From GCA-2717185 sp964386465 (GTDB lineage: Bacteria > Pseudomonadota > Alphaproteobacteria > UBA8366 > GCA-2717185), in NCBI GenBank assembly GCA_964386465.1, contig CAYLTU010000209.1, positions 1 through 10,652 on the forward strand: a stretch of DNA of 10,652 nt, given 5' to 3'. Positions 6,122 through 10,652 of this stretch are shown piece after piece. How positions within the stretch are numbered: position 1 is the first letter of the stretch; each line of letters opens with the position of its first letter. Made by a program: the position numbers and the translations under genes. The notes beneath the pieces are model-generated. The model did no database searches, was not told the origin of the DNA, and saw only the letters and a list, made by a program, of their open reading frames with translations.

Positions 6122-6574
6122 CTAAATTGTACCCCTCTTGGCCACCTGCACGGCGGCCTCCAGCGCCTGCAGAAATTGCGACCGATCGCGCGGCGTGAAG
6201 GCGGGATTGTTGCCGCGCACCTCGCCGGTATCGCGCAGATGTCCCATCAGGTCGCGCATCGCCAAGGCGGTCCCGATATTGTCGGCGGTGAAAGGTTTCC
6301 CCGTTGGACCGATAACCTCCGCGCCGGCTTTCAGACAGCGGTCCGCAAGCGGAATATCGGTGGTGACGACGATGTCGCCCGCGCCTGCCCGCTCGGCGAT
6401 CCAGTTGTCCGCCGCGTCGAATCCTTCCGACACGATAACGCGCTTGACCAGCGGCCCTTCCGCCAGTCGCATCCAGCTGTTCGACACCATGTGCACGGTC
6501 AGGCCGTGCCGCTCGGCGACGCGCACAATCTCGTTCTTGACCGGACAGGCGTCGGCATCGACGTAGATTTCCAA
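6122..6574 (-). CDS. yaiI: YaiI/YqxD family protein (UPF0178, DUF188), TTG start
   Basis: A 150-residue protein of the UPF0178 family, which is widespread, related to PIN-like nuclease folds and of unproven function. The family's opening motif YVDADACPVK (4-13) with D6, D8 and C10 is intact, as are SNSWMRL, VVTTDIPLADRCL, GPTGKPFTADNIG and the C-terminal NNPAFTPRDRSQFLQAL. The length matches the family exactly. The start is TTG rather than ATG: MEIYVDADAC aligns with family N-termini, and a strong AGGAGG lies eight bases upstream. It is cytosolic. It converges on the phosphonate monoester hydrolase gene with 25 bases between stops, and diverges from the BrkB gene across 92 bases. The family call is secure; the function is not known. 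Confidence 0.93.
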   Translation of the reverse strand: MEIYVDADACPVKNEIVRVAERHGLTVHMVSNSWMRLAEGPLVKRVIVSEGFDAADNWIAERAGAGDIVVTTDIPLADRCLKAGAEVIGPTGKPFTADNIGTALAMRDLMGHLRDTGEVRGNNPAFTPRDRSQFLQALEAAVQVAKRGTI

Positions 6575-6582
6575 CAGGCTTT

Positions 6583-6588
6583 CCTCCT
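6583..6588 (-). promoter_or_regulatory. Strong ribosome binding site fixing the TTG start of the YaiI gene
   Basis: On the minus strand AAAGGAGGAA (6581-6590) precedes the TTG at 6574, with eight bases between AGGAGG and the start codon. No in-frame ATG is as well placed, so the TTG is taken as the real start. Confidence 0.8.
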
Positions 6589-6666
6589 TTCCGACGTTTG
6601 AAAACTTGATGACAGCACGGCGTCGCCGCGAGAAGATACACCCAAACGCACCCTAGGGGCCGTACC

Positions 6667-8055
6667 ATGAACGAAAAGCCGCGCTCTTCGGTCGGTGACG
6701 CGAAGAGCTGGTTCTACAGGATGGTCTGGGAAGCCGATCTCGCGCTCCTGCCGCGCTGGCACGCCAAGCTGCTCGGTCTAATCCGTATCGGCCACGCGGT
6801 CATCCGAAGCGTCATCGGCGAGCAGTTGACCTTGCGCGCCATGAGCCTCGTCTACACGACCCTGCTGTCGCTCGTCCCGCTACTGGCGATCAGTTTTTCG
6901 GTCCTGAAGGGTTTCGGCGTCCACAACCAGGTCGAACCGCTGCTGCTCAACGTGCTGGCGCCGCTCGGCGACAAGGGCGTGGAAATTACCAACGAGATCA
7001 TCGGCTTCGTCGAGAACGTCAAGGTCGGCGTGCTTGGTTTCTTCGGTTTCGCAATGCTGTTCTATACCGTCGTCTCGCTGATGCAGAAGATCGAGCGGGC
7101 CTTCAATCACACCTGGCATATCACCCGGGAACGGAGCCTGGGCGAGCAATTTCGCGACTATCTGAGCGTCATCCTGATCGGGCCGATCCTCGTGCTCACG
7201 GCAATCGGGATCATGGCGTCGTTGATGAACACGGCCGTGGTCGAGATGCTAAGCGCGATTCAGCCCTTCGGTTTCCTGATCAAGAGCGCGGTCAAGCTGG
7301 CCCCCTTCGTCATGATCGTCGGCGCGTTCACCTTCATCTACATGTTCATACCCAACACGCGCGTGAATCTCCGGGCCGCGCTGATCGGCGGGCTGGTCGC
7401 CGGCGTCCTCTGGAACATGACGGGATGGATATTCGCGTCTTTCGTCGTCAATTCGGCGCAGTACGCGGCCATCTATTCGACCTTCGCGACCCTGATCCTG
7501 TTCCTGATCTGGCTCTATCTCGGTTGGCTGATCCTGCTTATCGGTGCGAGCATCGCCTTCCACAACCAGCACCCGGAATACGTCACGGCGACACGCCGGG
7601 AATTGCGGTTGAGCAACCGGGTCCGCGAGAAGCTGGCGCTGCTGGTTGCCTTCTTGATCAGCCAACGCTTTTACCAAGACAAGCCGGGTTGGACGGCGGA
7701 GGGTTTGGCGCAGCGATTGAGCGCGCCGATGGATGCGACTGAATTGGCGCTCTCGTCGCTCGAGCGCGTCGGCATTCTCGCCCGAACGCTGGGAGATCCG
7801 CCGTCCTTCCTGCCCGCCCGACCGCTGGAAAACACGCTCGTCGCCGATGTCCTCCAGGCCGTCCGGATGGCGGACGAATCAGACTATTTGAACCCCGATA
7901 GACTGCCGCGGGAAAGCGTGGTCGACGAAATCGTAAAAAATGTCGAGTCGGCGGGCACGGCGGCCCTAAAGGGCAAAACCCTGAAAGATCTGGCGCTGTC
8001 CGACACCGGCCCCTGCGGTGGGCCTAAACCCGACGATACAACGATGCAGGAGTAA
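6667..8055 (+). CDS. YihY/BrkB (virulence factor BrkB) family inner-membrane protein
   Basis: A 462-residue polytopic membrane protein of the YihY/BrkB family, whose biochemical role is unsettled; it was once misannotated as ribonuclease BN. The N-terminal region keeps the family hallmarks RAMSLVYTTLLSLVPLLA (the first membrane helix, about 58-80) and KIERAFNHTWHI. Five more hydrophobic segments follow at about 118-138, 160-182, 205-228, 238-262 and 274-298, for six in total. GLVAGVLWNMTGWIFA and YSTFATLILFLIWLYLGW are typical late helices. Beyond about residue 305 lies a soluble tail of some 155 residues. This is longer than in the E. coli YihY protein and includes a winged-helix-like stretch (GWTAEGLAQRLSAPMDATEL). 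AGGGG lies seven bases before the ATG. The cupin gene begins five bases after the stop. Confidence 0.92.
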   Translation: MNEKPRSSVGDAKSWFYRMVWEADLALLPRWHAKLLGLIRIGHAVIRSVIGEQLTLRAMSLVYTTLLSLVPLLAISFSVLKGFGVHNQVEPLLLNVLAPLGDKGVEITNEIIGFVENVKVGVLGFFGFAMLFYTVVSLMQKIERAFNHTWHITRERSLGEQFRDYLSVILIGPILVLTAIGIMASLMNTAVVEMLSAIQPFGFLIKSAVKLAPFVMIVGAFTFIYMFIPNTRVNLRAALIGGLVAGVLWNMTGWIFASFVVNSAQYAAIYSTFATLILFLIWLYLGWLILLIGASIAFHNQHPEYVTATRRELRLSNRVREKLALLVAFLISQRFYQDKPGWTAEGLAQRLSAPMDATELALSSLERVGILARTLGDPPSFLPARPLENTLVADVLQAVRMADESDYLNPDRLPRESVVDEIVKNVESAGTAALKGKTLKDLALSDTGPCGGPKPDDTTMQE

Positions 8056-8060
8056 CGGCG

Positions 8061-8447
8061 ATGGCCAAGACGATCGATATCGAAGGTGAAGTCTCGCAGA
8101 TGAAATTCCTCGAAGGCCGCAACCGCTTCACGGATACGACCGGTGTCTTCGCGCGGCTTTCGGAGTACCGCGACAGCATGATTTCCGCCGGCGGGTTTTC
8201 CGGCACGAGCCAATGGGAGCGCCATCCGAACGGCGACGAGATCGTGCAAATTCTGAAAGGCGAGACAAAGGTCACCTTGCTGACCAAGGACGGTTCCGAA
8301 GAGCACCAGTTGAAGGCCGGCATGTTCATCATCGTGCCGCAGAACACGTGGCATCAGTTCAACGCGCCGGACGGCGTGACCCTGATGACGACGACGCCGC
8401 AGCCGACCGAACATATCGAGGACGAGTTTCCGCCCGATATGAAATAA
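8061..8447 (+). CDS. Small cupin domain protein
   Basis: A 128-residue single-domain cupin. The first cupin motif is reduced: HPNGDEIVQILKGE gives H55 and E60 but lacks the second histidine of HxH. The second motif, GMFIIVPQNTWHQF, supplies H98. Three ligands may still bind a metal, or the protein may have lost catalysis and act as a binding protein. No signal peptide is present. The start is well placed: AGGAG (8048-8052) overlaps the stop region of the BrkB gene and lies eight bases before the ATG, so the two genes are probably translationally coupled. Function cannot be assigned beyond the fold; sugar isomerase, dioxygenase and binding roles are all possible. Confidence 0.85.
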   Translation: MAKTIDIEGEVSQMKFLEGRNRFTDTTGVFARLSEYRDSMISAGGFSGTSQWERHPNGDEIVQILKGETKVTLLTKDGSEEHQLKAGMFIIVPQNTWHQFNAPDGVTLMTTTPQPTEHIEDEFPPDMK

Positions 8448-8511
8448 GTGCCTGGTCCCTCTACTGGACAAGCCGGGCCGCGCGCGGGATAACCGGGCCG
8501 GTTCAGCCAAA

Positions 8512-8514
8512 GGG
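8512..8514 (+). promoter_or_regulatory. Ribosome binding site deciding the CinA-like start
   Basis: The GGG of AAAGGG is only three bases from the first ATG (8518), but nine bases from the in-frame ATG at 8524. The latter gives MRCEVVAIGTELLLGQ, which fits the family N-terminus, so 8524 is preferred. Confidence 0.55.
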
Positions 8515-8523
8515 AAAATGCAC

Positions 8524-9723
8524 ATGCGTTGCGAAGTCGTCGCCATCGGCACCGAGCTTCTGCTCGGTCAGATCGTGGATACCAACTCGTCATGGATAGG
8601 CGAACGACTGGCGCTGGTCGGTATCGACTCCCTCTTCCAAGTCAAGGTCGGCGACAATTTCGACCGTATGGAGGTTACCATCCGTCACGCGTTGGACCGC
8701 AGCGACGCGGTGATCTGCTGCGGCGGTCTGGGCCCGACCCAGGACGACATCACCCGCGAGGTGATCGCCGCCATCATGGGCGTCGCGCTGCACCGCGACG
8801 AGGCGATCGTCGAAAAAATCCGCATGGGGTTCGAGTCGCGCGGCCGCGTGATGACGGACAACAATCGCCGTCAGGCCGACATACCGGAAGGCGCATCGCC
8901 GATCCCGCAGATGCCGGGCACCGCGCCCGGCCTGATCTGTCCGATCGGCGACAAGGTGATCTACGCCGTGCCGGGCGTCCCGCACGAAATGCGCACCATG
9001 ATGGAAGGTACGATCCTGCCGGATTTGCAACGGCGATCCGGCCAGACCGCGGTGATCCGCAGCCGCGTGCTGCGCACCTGGGGCAACAGCGAGTCCGGCT
9101 TGGCGGAGACCCTCGCCGACCGGATCGATCAACTCGACCGGCTTGGCAACCCGACCCTTGCCTTCCAGGCGAGCGGCATCGAAGGAATCAAAGTCCGGAT
9201 TACCGCCAAATCGCCTGACGAGAGCACCGCCGAGTCCATCCTCTCCGCCGAGGAAGGCTTGATCCGCGGCATGCTGGGCAATGTCATCTTCGGCATCGAC
9301 GAGGAATCGATGGAGACGGTCGTCCTCAACATGCTGGGCGAGCGCGGCATGACCCTGGCGATCGCGGAAGGATTGACCGGCGGGGTGATGGCCTCGCGCC
9401 TGTCCGATGTCGATCAACGCATGGCGATCTTTCGCGGCGGCACGGTCGGCACCGATATCGAAGACAGCGGCAAGGGCGGCGAAGCTTGCGCCGCCGAAGC
9501 CGCCGCAAAGACCCGCCAGATATTCGGCACCGATGTCGGGCTCGCCGTCGCCACCGCGCGGCGGCAGGACGAGCAGCCGCGCGCGACGGTCTATGTCTGC
9601 CTCGACATCAACGGCACATCCTACACACAGACGGTCTCCCTGCCCGGCGACCGCAACCGCTTCCGCAACTATGCCGTCATCAATGCGCTCAACTTCCTGC
9701 GCCGCACTTTGATGGGTAGTTGA
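8524..9723 (+). CDS. cinA: CinA-like protein with intact MoCF/pyrophosphatase domain and degenerate PncC amidase domain
   Basis: A 399-residue CinA-family protein. Residues about 1-165 form the COG1058 domain (molybdopterin-binding fold, a nicotinamide nucleotide/ADP-ribose pyrophosphatase in characterised members), with AIGTELLLGQIVDTNS, CCGGLGPTQDDITREV, MPGTAPGLI and YAVPGVPHEM all intact. The C-terminal third corresponds to the nicotinamide-nucleotide amidase PncC (COG1546), which normally has AESCTGG with the catalytic serine, a tyrosine in a YSNxxK-like loop and GIAGPGG. Here the first is AEGLTGG (E282, G283 in place of serine), the loop reads GTVGTDIEDSGK without tyrosine, and ATARRQDEQ stands where GIAGPGG is expected. 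The domain looks catalytically dead but is still open and well conserved in outline (DVGLAVA, ATVYVCLDI). It is therefore probably a pyrophosphatase or binding protein rather than an amidase. It follows the cupin gene by 76 bases. Confidence 0.85.
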   Translation: MRCEVVAIGTELLLGQIVDTNSSWIGERLALVGIDSLFQVKVGDNFDRMEVTIRHALDRSDAVICCGGLGPTQDDITREVIAAIMGVALHRDEAIVEKIRMGFESRGRVMTDNNRRQADIPEGASPIPQMPGTAPGLICPIGDKVIYAVPGVPHEMRTMMEGTILPDLQRRSGQTAVIRSRVLRTWGNSESGLAETLADRIDQLDRLGNPTLAFQASGIEGIKVRITAKSPDESTAESILSAEEGLIRGMLGNVIFGIDEESMETVVLNMLGERGMTLAIAEGLTGGVMASRLSDVDQRMAIFRGGTVGTDIEDSGKGGEACAAEAAAKTRQIFGTDVGLAVATARRQDEQPRATVYVCLDINGTSYTQTVSLPGDRNRFRNYAVINALNFLRRTLMGS

Positions 9724-9768
9724 ATAGCGCCCTCGTGCGGGGCACGGCCTAAGTAACTTCAGTAGCCC

Positions 9769-10626
9769 CTACCCCAACGCCAACAGGACCATCCCGGCGA
9801 CAATGAGGCAGGCCCAACCCATGCGTTGGCGCAACGCGCCTTCACCCAGCAGCACCGAGCCCATCGCCACCGTGATCAGGACGCTGACCTCGCGCGCCGG
9901 CGCGACGTAGACGACGGGCGTAAAGGCGAGCGCCGTCAGGACAAGGATGTAGGCGAGCGGGTTGAACACCGCGATCCCCAGAACGGCCCCCCGGTGTTCG
10001 CGCCATTGCCGGCGCATCGCGTCCCGGCGGCGCAACGCATGGGGCGCCAGGAGCGTAGCGCGCGCCAAGATCGATGCGTAGTCGAGAAGCAGCGGCGGGA
10101 CGACCAGGATGCTCACCGTATAGGCATCCCAGGCCGTATAGCTACCGATCAACAGTCCGGCCGCGAGGCCGAATAGAACAGAACTCTTGATGTTCGCCGC
10201 CGTGCTCCGAAATCCGCCGGTGAGAAAGATGACCCCGGTCACAACCGCGAGGCCGCCGACGACGATCGGCGTGGTCAATCGCTCGCCCAGAATGACGACG
10301 GCGAACATGGTCGAAAGAAACGGCCCCGTGGCCCGGGCCGTCGGGTAGACCAGCGAGAGATCGCCTTTCCGGTAGCCTTGCTGCAGCAGCAGGAAATAAC
10401 CCATGTGCAATAGCGCGCTGGCGATGCAGAAGCCGATTTCCGTCCAGCCGAGCGATGGTTTTTCGATCAGATACACAGCGACGGCGACCGGCAGGTAAAG
10501 CACCATCGAAATGACGGAGAACAGCCAGACCAGCTCCGGTCCACCATCGATCCGCTTGACCAACAGGTTCCAGGTGGCGTGGCACACGGCGGCGGTGAGA
10601 ACGAGCGCCAGGGCGAAATAGGTCAT
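9769..10626 (-). CDS. EamA/DMT superfamily transporter
   Basis: A 285-residue membrane protein of the drug/metabolite transporter superfamily, which moves small organic solutes or drugs by secondary transport. The first half shows ALVLTAAVCHATWNLLVKR, the classic EamA opening, and the segment YPTARATGPFLSTMFAVVIL with GERLT, which closes the first EamA repeat. The second half repeats the pattern, with VYVAPAREVSVLITVAMGS and LLGEG before the last helix (WACLIVAGMVLLAL). About ten hydrophobic segments are expected and the length is normal, so both repeats are present. The ATG at 10626 has GGAGG (plus-strand 10634-10638) seven bases upstream. Its stop lies 45 bases from the end of the CinA-like gene, which it faces. 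The substrate cannot be inferred. Confidence 0.92.
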   Translation of the reverse strand: MTYFALALVLTAAVCHATWNLLVKRIDGGPELVWLFSVISMVLYLPVAVAVYLIEKPSLGWTEIGFCIASALLHMGYFLLLQQGYRKGDLSLVYPTARATGPFLSTMFAVVILGERLTTPIVVGGLAVVTGVIFLTGGFRSTAANIKSSVLFGLAAGLLIGSYTAWDAYTVSILVVPPLLLDYASILARATLLAPHALRRRDAMRRQWREHRGAVLGIAVFNPLAYILVLTALAFTPVVYVAPAREVSVLITVAMGSVLLGEGALRQRMGWACLIVAGMVLLALG

Positions 10627-10652
10627 TGCGACACCTCCGGGTCAGGACAACG

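Overview
The window looks like chromosome of a GC-rich alphaproteobacterium, possibly Rhodospirillales-like. This rests on GC-rich third codon positions in most genes, strong Shine-Dalgarno sites and the mix of families; the taxon is an inference. It holds one gene cut by the left edge and nine complete genes. I see no rRNA, tRNA, CRISPR array, transposase or phage gene.

Left part (1-2193): a gene leaving the window on the minus strand starts at 165, with a signal-sequence-like N-terminus. It diverges from a membrane-anchored SCO/SenC copper chaperone (342-959). Between them is a Fur-family-like inverted repeat (224-236), so the two may share metal-responsive control. An M20 amidohydrolase (997-2193) follows the SCO gene at a short distance.

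Middle part (2194-6096): a more AT-rich island carries two related palindromes (2286-2351, 2363-2417), a minus-strand stand-alone cyclic-nucleotide-binding protein (2415-2864) and a 525-base gap without a supported gene. Two plus-strand phosphoester hydrolases follow: a calcineurin-like metallophosphoesterase (3390-4475) and a formylglycine-type phosphonate monoester hydrolase/phosphodiesterase (4573-6096) whose active-site residues all appear intact. Together they suggest organophosphate or organophosphonate scavenging. The nearby nucleotide sensor makes a regulated phosphodiester system conceivable, but this is speculative.

Right part (6122-10626): a YaiI/UPF0178 gene with a TTG start (minus strand) diverges from a YihY/BrkB membrane protein, which is followed 5 bases later by a small cupin and then by a CinA-like protein. 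The CinA C-terminal amidase domain has lost its catalytic motifs. An EamA/DMT transporter converges on it from the right edge.

The items most worth a second look are the degenerate CinA amidase domain, the paired palindromes (the second forms the stop codon of the neighbouring gene), the hydrolase pair beside the nucleotide-binding protein, and the Fur-like box between the cut gene and SCO. I did not find a clear-cut new defence or mobile system.
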